A DNA stretch of 41,161 bases from Aquabacterium sp. Lineage in GTDB: Bacteria > Pseudomonadota > Gammaproteobacteria > Burkholderiales > Burkholderiaceae_C. The position numbers and the translations under genes were made by a program. Numbering within the stretch: the first letter of the stretch is position 1; each line of letters begins with the position of its first letter. Below are positions 35,058 to 41,161 of the stretch, piece after piece. The notes beneath the pieces were generated by a model that was not told the origin of the DNA, did no database searches, and was given only the letters and a program-made list of their open reading frames with translations. The stretch spans positions 1-41,161 of the forward strand of contig NZ_JACMNS010000004.1 in NCBI RefSeq assembly GCF_014378415.1, in the 5' to 3' direction.

Positions 35058-35875
35058 ACACCCAAGAAGGCATGAACATCTCGGTCAGCTCGTTCGGATC
35101 CCCCTCTCGCCTGTGCATGGGCGTGGTTCAGAAAGCCAGTGCCGAGGTCCCAAAACGCGGGGCCTTTGTGCTGTGCCGCCCGCTGGGCCAAGAGGCCACG
35201 CGCACCGCGGCCATGTACCGCGTGCTGTCAGAACGGCTGGCGCGCCAGGGCTGCGACGTGCTTCGCTTTGACTACCACGGCACCGCCGACTCGCCCGGCG
35301 AAGAGCAAGACCAATCCCTGAGCGACTGGGTCGAAGACACCCTCGCCGCGCACACGCAACTGCAGGCCAACAGCCCCGGCCCCATCCGCTGGTTCGGCAT
35401 GGGCCTGGGCGCCAACCTGGCCTTGCGAGCCTCGGCCCGCACCGACACCGTGCCCAGCCACCTGGTGCTGTGGGAGCCCATCATCGACGGGCTCGCCTAC
35501 CTCCAAAGCCTGTGCGACGGGCACCGCGCCGAGCTGTCGCGCGAGTTTGGCCACCCCTGGGATCAATTGCTGAGGCAAGGCCGCGTGACTGAACCCCAAG
35601 CGCCTGGCGATGTGCTGGGCTTTGCCATGGGCCCGCGCCTGGTGGCCGAGCTGACCGAGATCCGCGAGCTGCCCCTGGCGCCCGCCCTGCGCCGAGGCAT
35701 GACCCTGACCTGCGCGCTGCATGCCGAACAGCGCCAGGCCCTGCCGCCCATCAGCAGCGAGCGCCTGCACCTGCACACCGTCGAGACCCGCACCAACTGG
35801 CTGTCCAGCCAAGCCCTGGGCACGGCCATCGTGCCACCCGACGCCTTGCGCCTCATGCTGGCCGCACTTGACTGA
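35054..35875 (+). CDS. Alpha/beta-hydrolase-fold protein lacking the nucleophile Ser (Gly instead)
   Basis: A 273-residue protein that starts inside the stop of the megasynthase gene (ATGA overlap; a second ATG at 35072 is possible). The fold is recognisable from GAFVLCRPLGQEATRTAAMY, LARQGCDVLRFDYHGTADSP and DWVEDTLAAHTQLQ. It resembles the small hydrolases that accompany exosortase-type exopolysaccharide clusters. The expected G-x-S-x-G elbow reads WFGMGLGANLALRA, with Gly117 in the nucleophile position, so ordinary serine catalysis looks impossible. The tight coupling to the synthase and to the following related gene (3-nt gap) suggests a shared role, perhaps as a non-catalytic partner of that protein. 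Function is unknown. Confidence 0.85.
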   Translation: MNTQEGMNISVSSFGSPSRLCMGVVQKASAEVPKRGAFVLCRPLGQEATRTAAMYRVLSERLARQGCDVLRFDYHGTADSPGEEQDQSLSDWVEDTLAAHTQLQANSPGPIRWFGMGLGANLALRASARTDTVPSHLVLWEPIIDGLAYLQSLCDGHRAELSREFGHPWDQLLRQGRVTEPQAPGDVLGFAMGPRLVAELTEIRELPLAPALRRGMTLTCALHAEQRQALPPISSERLHLHTVETRTNWLSSQALGTAIVPPDALRLMLAALD

Positions 35876-35878
35876 GCC

Positions 35879-36754
35879 ATGACCGAAGAACACTCCCTGA
35901 TCCTGGGCGCCGAGCAACACATCGTCGCCACCCTGACCCAAGCTTCACCGGGCAGCCCGACGCAGAACTGGTGCGCCGTGCTGACCAACTCGGGCGTCAT
36001 CCCCCGCTCCGGCCCGCACCGCATGAACGTGCACCTGGCCAGGCACTTCGCTCGCATGGGCATCCCCAGCATCCGCTTCGACATGAGCGGCCTGGGCGAC
36101 AGCCGCCGCGCGACCGGCTCGCTGCCCATGGTCGAGCAATGGGTGGCCGACACGCGCGCCGCCATGGACGAGGCCCAAGCCCGCCTGGGCTGCGATCGCT
36201 TCTTCATGGTGGGCTTTTGCTCGGGCGCGGAGGTGGCCCACCTCACCGCCCTGGCCGATGCGCGCCTGCGCGGTGCCGTGCTGTGGGATTTCTATGCTTT
36301 CCCGACGCGGCTGTCCAAGCTCTACAAACTGGCGTATCGGCTGCGCCGTGCGGGTGTCAAAGGGATTGCGCGGCGGTTCATCGCAAAGGTCCGCCCACCA
36401 ACCACGGCCGCCAGCCATGGCGAGAGCAGCGCCCGCGCCCCCGTCAATGCCTACGAAAGCCTGACCTCGGCCCCCGTCACCTCGCGCGAGGAATACACAC
36501 AGCGCTTTCGCACATTGGTGGGCCAAGGCGTGGAGCTGTTCTTTTACTACAGCGGCGGCGAACCCGAGTGGTACGCCTACCGGGGCCAGTTCCACGACAT
36601 GTTCAAAGGCGAGGCCTTCGTGCAAGGCGTGGCCTTCGAGCAACTGGCCTTGAGCGACCACCTGCTCACCCGCCAGCCTGCCCAGCAAGCCTTCATCCAG
36701 GACGTTAACCGCTGGCTGAAAGAGCGCCTGCTCAGTCGAGGGCTGAAGCCCTAA
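35879..36754 (+). CDS. Alpha/beta-hydrolase-fold protein with Cys nucleophile, candidate release enzyme
   Basis: A 291-residue relative of the preceding protein. Visible fold elements are CAVLTNSGVIPRSGPHRMNV, LARHFARMGIPSIRFDMSGL with GDS, and VEQWVADTRAAMDEAQ. The nucleophile elbow is FMVGFCSGAEVAHL, placing Cys114 where Ser is usual. Cys-type thioesterases of this fold exist in some assembly lines and can favour cyclisation, so it could release the product from the last carrier domain. A conserved-looking His occurs near the C-terminus in LALSDHLLTR. It lies 3 nt after the Gly-variant gene, the third cistron of the synthase operon. Alternatives are a type II thioesterase or an acyltransferase. 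Confidence 0.85.
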   Translation: MTEEHSLILGAEQHIVATLTQASPGSPTQNWCAVLTNSGVIPRSGPHRMNVHLARHFARMGIPSIRFDMSGLGDSRRATGSLPMVEQWVADTRAAMDEAQARLGCDRFFMVGFCSGAEVAHLTALADARLRGAVLWDFYAFPTRLSKLYKLAYRLRRAGVKGIARRFIAKVRPPTTAASHGESSARAPVNAYESLTSAPVTSREEYTQRFRTLVGQGVELFFYYSGGEPEWYAYRGQFHDMFKGEAFVQGVAFEQLALSDHLLTRQPAQQAFIQDVNRWLKERLLSRGLKP

Positions 36755-37836
36755 ACCTGTTTGCCAATCGCCTTGGCAAACAGGGTGCGGTACCAGCCGC
36801 GCCGCTGCTCGCCGATCTGAGCCATGGCCCAGGTCGTGGCCAAAACTCCGGCCAGGATCAGGGCATAGACACCCCAACCCACGCTGCTGAAGCCCAAGGC
36901 CCGGGCCAACACCAGCAGCGTGAAGTGGATCAGGTAAAAAGTGAAGGTGTAGCCTGCCAGCTTGCGGATCACCAAGCCAGCCGCCTTGCCAAAGTCAAGC
37001 CGGCAACTGGCGCAGCCGATTAAGAAGACCGCGAAAAGCACCGCCACCACATAGTCCGACAACACATGAACGGTCGATCCACGGTTGAACGGCACAGGCA
37101 ACAGCGTGCTGAACATCGCGTACAGCCGCTGAGAGGCCTCGTCGGTGACGCCACGCCAGCCGCTGGTCAAAAACAGGCCATAGCCCACCAGCGCCAAAGC
37201 CATCAAGCCAAACGCGGCCCCTTGCCGAACACGCAGCCGATCCAACTGGCGGCACAACAAAACCCCAAGCCACCAGGTGGGCAACAGCAACCAAATGCGT
37301 GGCCCCATGACCATCAACACCAGCGCCGACACCACCCAACGCGTGCGCCCACTCAAAAACGTGACACAGCCAAACAACACGTAGTACCAGACCTCGTAGC
37401 CCAATGACCAATACGGCGCCACGGTGAACGGGTAGATGGCACCGAACCAGGTTTCACCCAGAAAGAGCCAATGCAAGGGCAGGTACAGCCACAGTTTGGG
37501 ATACTGCCAAGTCGGCTCGTACTGGCTGACATCGAAGTGCATGCCGACGTGGTCCACCGCGAGCGCGAATAAAACCGCCGGCAAGGCCACCGAGTAAACC
37601 CGAGACAGCCGGGCTATCGCGTATTGCCGCGCTGTGCCATTGCTGGACTGAGTCGTGTAAGCGATCACCAGCCCCGAGATCACGAAGAAGGCCGTGACCG
37701 CGTCGTCGGCCGAACGGTGCCACTGGATGATCACGTCAGCGGGCGCAACGCCCAAACCGGCCGAGTGGCCAATGAAAACCGCCAGAGCGGCCAGGATTCG
37801 GCTCAACTCCAGCCAAATGGACAAAGTCGGATTCAT
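36751..37836 (-). CDS. Integral membrane acyltransferase (acyltransferase 3, OafA-like)
   Basis: From ATG 37836 the protein has 361 residues, with about ten hydrophobic segments. It begins MNPTLSIWLELSRILAALAV, followed by FIGHSAG, whose His is the usual conserved residue of this family. Then come AVTAFFVISGLVIAYT, RQYAIARLSRVYSVALPAV (the R-x10-R-like region) and YWSLGYEVWYYVLFGC with the conserved E. The frame extends upstream to 37929, but that part overlaps the neighbouring gene and does not look like family sequence. These proteins move acyl groups, often acetyl, onto sugars or hydroxyls across the inner membrane. Here the serine hydroxyl or an amine of the product could be the target, by inference. 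It follows the JmjC-like gene after 10 nt and overlaps the end of the convergent hydrolase gene by 4 nt. Confidence 0.9.
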   Translation of the reverse strand: MNPTLSIWLELSRILAALAVFIGHSAGLGVAPADVIIQWHRSADDAVTAFFVISGLVIAYTTQSSNGTARQYAIARLSRVYSVALPAVLFALAVDHVGMHFDVSQYEPTWQYPKLWLYLPLHWLFLGETWFGAIYPFTVAPYWSLGYEVWYYVLFGCVTFLSGRTRWVVSALVLMVMGPRIWLLLPTWWLGVLLCRQLDRLRVRQGAAFGLMALALVGYGLFLTSGWRGVTDEASQRLYAMFSTLLPVPFNRGSTVHVLSDYVVAVLFAVFLIGCASCRLDFGKAAGLVIRKLAGYTFTFYLIHFTLLVLARALGFSSVGWGVYALILAGVLATTWAMAQIGEQRRGWYRTLFAKAIGKQV

Positions 37837-37846
37837 GGTCAGCCGA

Positions 37847-38785
37847 TCAATCCACCATGCCCAGCGAACGGCGAATGCGCGACCTCGCCCGCCAAATGTT
37901 CGACTTGGCCGAATCACGCCAATCCACACCGCCCACGGGTGTGGGCGACAGGCCCAAGGGCCGCATCAAACCGCGCCACTGGTGATTGAACTGCAAGGCA
38001 TTGAGCTGCCCGTAAGTGCGCGGCGTGTTGAAAATGATCGACATCGAGATCGACACGTCTTCGCTGCCATTGCGCACATAGTGCCCCGCCATGAACGGGA
38101 TGTGCAAGCCATTGCCCGGCCTGAAGTCAAAGCGCTGGGCATGGACATCCTTGTCGGGCGACCAGGGCAGCTTGGTGTTGACGTAAGCCGCGTAGGCCTC
38201 GCGGTCGGCATCGGCCACCACCTTGGGCTCCCACGATGGGAAGATCACCATCTCCTTGCTGCCTCGAAACTGCATCAGCATGGTCGAGTTGCGATCGATG
38301 TGAAACGGTGTGTGGCTGTTGGGCGAGGCGATGAACAGGTACAGCCTGGGCGCGATCAACAGGCCCGGCCGGTCGCCCATCTGCTGGCGCAGCAAAAATT
38401 CGACGTCTGCGCTCAGCTCGCGGAACAACGAGCCAAACGAATCGTGCACCTGCGGCGAGCGCACCATGATGTATGAATCTGACGTGCGGATCGACTCGAT
38501 GGTCTCCTCCAGAGACAGGCCATTGCGCTGCTGCACCGAGGCATTCTCAAAGTCGTCCCCGTTTTTGAGCAGCCCCTTGGAGTACTTGACATGGTCAGAA
38601 GGCAAGGCGGGGATGGCAACACGCAGGTTCTCCATGCTCAAGGCCGGGTGGCCGACCAGTTTGTGCTGGAACATGAACGGCTGAGTGTCCATCAAGGATG
38701 CATCACAGGATTCGTCGAAACATTTCAACACTGAGTTGCTCTTTCTGCCGATGCCACCAAGGGGCCAATCATAGCGTTCGGCCAT
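37847..38785 (-). CDS. JmjC/cupin-8-like Fe(II)/2-oxoglutarate oxygenase candidate
   Basis: A protein of up to 312 residues from ATG 38785 (GTG 38815 and ATG 38692 are alternatives). Codon use upstream of 38692 is much less GC-rich at third positions, so the true start may be 38692, leaving a 128-bp divergent promoter region. The double-stranded beta-helix is visible as APRLYLFIASPNSHTPFHID (HxD metal ligands), TMLMQFRGSKEMVIFP, and GNGLHIPFMAGHYVRNG with the distal His, followed by ISMSIIFN. These are features of cupin-8/JmjC oxygenases that hydroxylate amino acids or peptides. Such a gene beside an NRPS-PKS suggests hydroxylation of the prolyl or seryl unit, but this is inference. It forms a unit with the acyltransferase and diverges from the phosphopantetheinyl transferase gene. 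Confidence 0.82.
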   Translation of the reverse strand: MAERYDWPLGGIGRKSNSVLKCFDESCDASLMDTQPFMFQHKLVGHPALSMENLRVAIPALPSDHVKYSKGLLKNGDDFENASVQQRNGLSLEETIESIRTSDSYIMVRSPQVHDSFGSLFRELSADVEFLLRQQMGDRPGLLIAPRLYLFIASPNSHTPFHIDRNSTMLMQFRGSKEMVIFPSWEPKVVADADREAYAAYVNTKLPWSPDKDVHAQRFDFRPGNGLHIPFMAGHYVRNGSEDVSISMSIIFNTPRTYGQLNALQFNHQWRGLMRPLGLSPTPVGGVDWRDSAKSNIWRARSRIRRSLGMVD

Positions 38786-38820
38786 CAAGTGCAACTCACC
38801 AGTTTTCGGGGCCACGCGCC

Positions 38821-39555
38821 ATGCTTAGGCCGGCTCCGATTACCATCCACGCCATGGTAGTCGCCCCCAGCATTGTCTCCCTGCCATCGCCAAACCACGC
38901 CGACATCGCCCTTTGGCTCATCGACCTGGATGCCCATCCAGAGTGGTGTGATGCGCCCTGGCTCAGCATCAGCGAGCAGGATCGGGCCAGTCGTTTTCGC
39001 TTTGACCTGCATGCCCGGCGCTACCGAGCCAGCCACGCTGCACTGCGCCTGATCCTGGGACAGGCCATGGGCCTTGATCCCAGCACCCTTGAATTCACCG
39101 AGGGCACGCACGGCAAACCACGGTTGTTGAACATCAACGCCCCTTGCTTCAACATGAGCCACAGCGCAGGCTGGGCCTTGGTGGGCCTGTGCCCGAATCA
39201 CCCCATCGGGGTCGATATTGAACTCATCGCACCGATGGCTGATGCGCCCCTGCTGGCTCAGAAGAACTTCAGCGCCAGTGAGTACGCGGTTTTCCTGGCC
39301 ACCCCACCTGATCAGCAGTTGCAAGCATTTTTCCGATGCTGGACCCGCAAAGAGGCCTGCCTGAAAGCCCTGGGCAGCGGCCTGTCCATTGAGCCCCATG
39401 AGTTCGAGGCTGGACTGGGCAGCTTGCTCCAGCGCACTTTCATCGCCATCGACGGCCAGGCCTGCGCCATGACGGTCAGCAGCATCGATCTGCCCATCCC
39501 GGCCATGGCGGCTTTCGCCAAATTGGCGGACGCCAACAGCCCTTTGGCAATGTGA
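38821..39555 (+). CDS. Sfp-type 4'-phosphopantetheinyl transferase
   Basis: A 244-residue enzyme from ATG 38821 (ATG 38854 also possible); the frame upstream of that overlaps the divergent gene and is not family-like. Motifs: RYRASHAALRLILGQAMG in the N-terminal half, GTHGKPRL, CFNMSHSAGWALVGLC, the Mg-binding HPIGVDIELI, and FFRCWTRKEACLKALGSGLS with the catalytic W-x-x-KEA. Sfp-type enzymes move phosphopantetheine from CoA to the Ser of carrier domains. The nearby synthase has four carrier domains (Ser565, 1556, 3169, 4072), so this is its probable activator. It is divergent from the JmjC-like gene and followed by a structured 127-nt gap. Confidence 0.93.
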   Translation: MLRPAPITIHAMVVAPSIVSLPSPNHADIALWLIDLDAHPEWCDAPWLSISEQDRASRFRFDLHARRYRASHAALRLILGQAMGLDPSTLEFTEGTHGKPRLLNINAPCFNMSHSAGWALVGLCPNHPIGVDIELIAPMADAPLLAQKNFSASEYAVFLATPPDQQLQAFFRCWTRKEACLKALGSGLSIEPHEFEAGLGSLLQRTFIAIDGQACAMTVSSIDLPIPAMAAFAKLADANSPLAM

Positions 39556-39573
39556 CAGACCTGCTGCGGGCGG

Positions 39574-39632
39574 AAAAAAGCCTGTAGGATTTCACGCCGC
39601 GCGGATCGCGGTGAATTCCGACGGAACAGGCT
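39574..39632 (-). terminator. Minus-strand intrinsic terminator in the gap after the PPTase gene
   Basis: Outer arms AGCCTGT (39579-39585) and ACAGGCT (39626-39632) pair perfectly. They enclose a second helix (39587-39594 with 39612-39619, one mismatch) and a 5-bp GC helix (39597-39601 with 39607-39611) with loop CGGAT. Read on the minus strand the stem is followed at once by a run of six U, a complete intrinsic terminator. On the plus strand there is no U-run. No minus-strand gene is known to the right, so it may end an unannotated small RNA or an antisense transcript. Confidence 0.55.
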
Positions 39633-39649
39633 GCGCTGACTGCCGATAC

Positions 39650-39668
39650 TGATGGCCTACAGCCATCA
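39650..39668. repeat. 7-bp perfect hairpin upstream of the NAD(P)H oxidoreductase gene
   Basis: TGATGGC-CTACA-GCCATCA forms a perfect 7-bp stem with a 5-nt loop, ending 14 nt before ATG 39683. CCTACAG at 39656-39662 could instead pair with CTGTAGG at 39582-39588, so two folds exclude each other. It could be a leader structure on the plus strand or the 5' hairpin of a minus-strand small RNA. Confidence 0.45.
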
Positions 39669-39682
39669 CCGGGGTTCTCACC

Positions 39683-40753
39683 ATGATCAATATCCGCAAA
39701 GGCCAGACCGGCGAACCCCTGACACGCGAAGTCTTCCACGAGCGATTCATGGTGCGCTACATGGACCCGGCCTACGGCACTGAGCTGGAGGCCATCGCCC
39801 GGCTTGAGGACATCGCGTGGGAATCCTACACAGAGGGCCGAAAAGAGCCCATCACACGCCCCGCTGGCCCCGGTTTTGCCGACCCAAGTTACGAGGTGTC
39901 GGTGCAATGGCTGGACACCCGCCAGAAGCTGAAAGACGCCCAAGCACAATGGGGCGATCCGGCCAACCCATCCCGCGTGCTGGTCATCGCGGGTGGTGCG
40001 CGCAACGACGGCACCTGCCCGGGAGAAATGTCCAAAACCTGGCGCATGACCAACTGGGTCCGCGAAATCGTGCAGGCCGCAGGTGCCCATGCCGACGTGC
40101 TGGACCTGAGCCTGATCACCAGCGAATACGGCCGAGCCATCCATCCCTGCAAAGGCTGTGTCGGCACCGCCATGCCCTTGTGCCATTGGCCCTGTAGCTG
40201 CTACCCCAATCACGCGCTGGACCAGGCCGAAGACTGGATGGCGGAAATCTACGAGCGCTGGGTGTCCGCGCATGGCGTCATCATCCTGACCCCCACCTAT
40301 TGGTACCAATCGCCCAGCCCGCTCAAATTGATGATCGACCGCCTGGTGTGCGCGGACGGCGGCAACCCCGACCCTTCTAGCACTCACGGCAAGAAGGTCG
40401 CCGAGGCCAAGCAGATTGAAAAAGACGGCTGGGATTTCCCCAAGCACTTGTCCGGCCGCGTTTACGGCTTGGTGGTGCATGGGGATGTGGCCGGCATCGA
40501 ATCGCAGCGCCGCAACCTGGGCGACTGGCTGGATTGGATGGGCCTGATCGACGCCGGCAAGCAGTCCACGCTGGACCGCTACGTGGGCTACTACGAGCCG
40601 TACTGGAACAGCCACGACGCCCTGGACAAGGACACAGCGCTGCAAGAGGAAGTTCGCAACGTGGCCCGTGCGGTTTTGAATGCCGTGGGTGAGTTGCGCG
40701 CCGGGCGCCTGAGCCAGCCCGACCATGCGCTGAACACGCCCAGGGCGAAATAG
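39683..40753 (+). CDS. Flavodoxin-fold NAD(P)H-dependent oxidoreductase
   Basis: A 356-residue protein with an FMN-binding flavodoxin-like core. RVLVIAGGARNDGTCPGEMS (about residues 98-117) is the phosphate-binding loop. LTPTYWYQSPSPLKLMIDRL (about 206-225) is the typical active-site segment of multimeric FMN reductases of the WrbA/ArsH/NADPH-dependent FMN reductase type. A Cys-rich segment, HPCKGCVGTAMPLCHWPCSC (about 153-172), is a subgroup feature of unknown role, perhaps metal or redox. About 95 residues precede the core. It should use NAD(P)H to reduce quinones, nitro compounds or flavin. The OsmC gene follows after 43 nt, suggesting a stress-related unit. Confidence 0.88.
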   Translation: MINIRKGQTGEPLTREVFHERFMVRYMDPAYGTELEAIARLEDIAWESYTEGRKEPITRPAGPGFADPSYEVSVQWLDTRQKLKDAQAQWGDPANPSRVLVIAGGARNDGTCPGEMSKTWRMTNWVREIVQAAGAHADVLDLSLITSEYGRAIHPCKGCVGTAMPLCHWPCSCYPNHALDQAEDWMAEIYERWVSAHGVIILTPTYWYQSPSPLKLMIDRLVCADGGNPDPSSTHGKKVAEAKQIEKDGWDFPKHLSGRVYGLVVHGDVAGIESQRRNLGDWLDWMGLIDAGKQSTLDRYVGYYEPYWNSHDALDKDTALQEEVRNVARAVLNAVGELRAGRLSQPDHALNTPRAK

Positions 40754-40796
40754 ATAGACTTGCCCGACCTCATCCACCACTCACAGGAGAGACGCC

Positions 40797-41161
40797 ATGA
40801 CCGACAAGACCGCCAACGTTCATTGGGAAGGCCGGGGCAAGGAAGGCCTGGGCCAGATCAGCACCCCGCAGACCCAGGCCTTGACCGACTACCCCTACGG
40901 CTTTGCCAGCCGGTTTGGTGACGACCGCAGTGGCACCAACCCGGAAGAACTGCTGGGCGCCGCCCACGCTGCCTGCTTCACCATGGCGTTCTCATTCGCC
41001 TGCGACAAGGCCGGATTTGCCACGGCCAAGGTCGACACCCAGGCCAACGTTCACCTCAAAGCCCAGGGTGACGGCTTCCTGATCGACCGCATTGCCTTGC
41101 AGTTGACCGCGGTGGTGCCAGGGCTGGATGAAGAGGCCTTCCAGAAAATTGCACAAGCGGC
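40797..41161 (+). CDS. osmC: OsmC-family peroxiredoxin, 5' part
   Basis: The first 121 codons are present; the window ends inside the gene. It begins MTDKTANVHWEGRGKEGLGQ, followed by TNPEELLGAAHAACFTMAFS (about residues 48-67), which holds the conserved Glu and the peroxidatic Cys of OsmC. The resolving Cys would lie beyond the window end. OsmC/Ohr proteins reduce organic hydroperoxides in the cytoplasm. AGGAGA lies 6 nt before ATG 40797. The subtype is more OsmC than Ohr from the Cys-containing helix, though the missing C-terminus limits certainty. Confidence 0.93.
   Translation, partial: MTDKTANVHWEGRGKEGLGQISTPQTQALTDYPYGFASRFGDDRSGTNPEELLGAAHAACFTMAFSFACDKAGFATAKVDTQANVHLKAQGDGFLIDRIALQLTAVVPGLDEEAFQKIAQA

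Noticed and set aside
37837-37929. Upstream extension of the acyltransferase frame
   Set aside because: It overlaps the 3' end of the JmjC-like gene; the family-like N-terminus starts at 37836.
38698-38820. Upstream extension of the PPTase frame
   Set aside because: It overlaps the divergent gene, is rich in Cys, His and Arg, and is unlike PPTase N-termini.
39587-39635. Resemblance of GCGGTGAATTCCG to part of a cobalamin riboswitch
   Set aside because: The B12 box and the other conserved segments are missing and the gene is not B12-related.
39643-39664. Resemblance of CTGATGGCCTACAG to the 3' part of a fluoride riboswitch
   Set aside because: The obligatory 5' part (GGxGATG with its pairing partner) is not present upstream, and the downstream gene is not a fluoride exporter.
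1-41161. CRISPR arrays, tRNA or rRNA genes, insertion sequences, prophage
   Set aside because: No regularly spaced repeats, cloverleaf-like sequences, transposase or phage proteins were noticed; a tool search would be needed to exclude degenerate cases.

Overview
The window is high-GC DNA (strong G/C preference at third codon positions) from what looks like a betaproteobacterium of the order Burkholderiales. That assignment is inference: it rests on the gene types (rluF-miaA, a thyA-folA pair, assimilatory nirBD with a NasR-type regulator, many divergently placed TetR/MarR regulators) and on the general look of the proteins. No 16S rRNA, tRNA, insertion sequence, phage gene or CRISPR array was seen.

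Left part (1-13.4 kb): housekeeping and small accessory units. It runs: end of a pseudouridine synthase, miaA, a MarR regulator divergent from an MsbA-like ABC exporter, then thyA-folA with a 4-nt overlap. Three divergent regulator/target units follow: a TetR facing an exported protein with two DAPG-hydrolase (PhlG)-like repeats; a TetR facing a fumarylacetoacetate-hydrolase-family enzyme plus a metallo-beta-lactamase-fold hydrolase; and a TetR facing a GMC oxidoreductase. Most of these divergent gaps contain readable inverted repeats that are good operator candidates.

Nitrogen block (12.0-16.7 kb, minus strand): nirB-nirD-nasR. The 375 nt upstream of nirB contains, in order, a near-consensus NtrC site, a second related site 30 bp away, a sigma-54 -24/-12 element, and two RNA hairpins with A1/G4 hexaloops as expected for an ANTAR protein. 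The NasR-like ANTAR protein is the third gene of the same cluster. The arrangement predicts two-layer control by nitrogen limitation and nitrate/nitrite.

Efflux block (16.7-21.6 kb, minus strand): a CecR-like TetR, a membrane fusion protein and an AcrB/MexB-like RND pump, with no outer-membrane channel gene.

Biosynthetic block (21.7-39.6 kb): an alpha/beta hydrolase, then a 12.4-kb NRPS-PKS gene ordered A-T-KS-AT-ACP-AMT-C-A-T-C-(A remnant)-T. It is followed in tight coupling by two small alpha/beta-hydrolase-fold proteins. A minus-strand pair (JmjC/cupin-like protein and integral membrane acyltransferase) comes next, divergent from an Sfp-type phosphopantetheinyl transferase. Adenylation specificity residues read by eye suggest proline for the loading domain (DVQFVAHVV) and serine for the second (DVWHLSLVD). 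The AT looks malonyl-specific. The domain order parallels the iturin/mycosubtilin first subunit, but with a prolyl starter instead of a fatty acid. The predicted core is a 3-amino-3-(pyrrolidin-2-yl)propanoyl unit joined to serine. There is no thioesterase domain, the last adenylation domain is eroded, and the two downstream hydrolase-like proteins have Gly and Cys in place of the nucleophilic Ser. This block is the best candidate here for an undescribed system.

Right edge: a flavodoxin-fold NAD(P)H oxidoreductase and the start of an OsmC-family gene. The gap before them is strongly structured and carries a U-run terminator that works only on the minus strand, where no gene is known.
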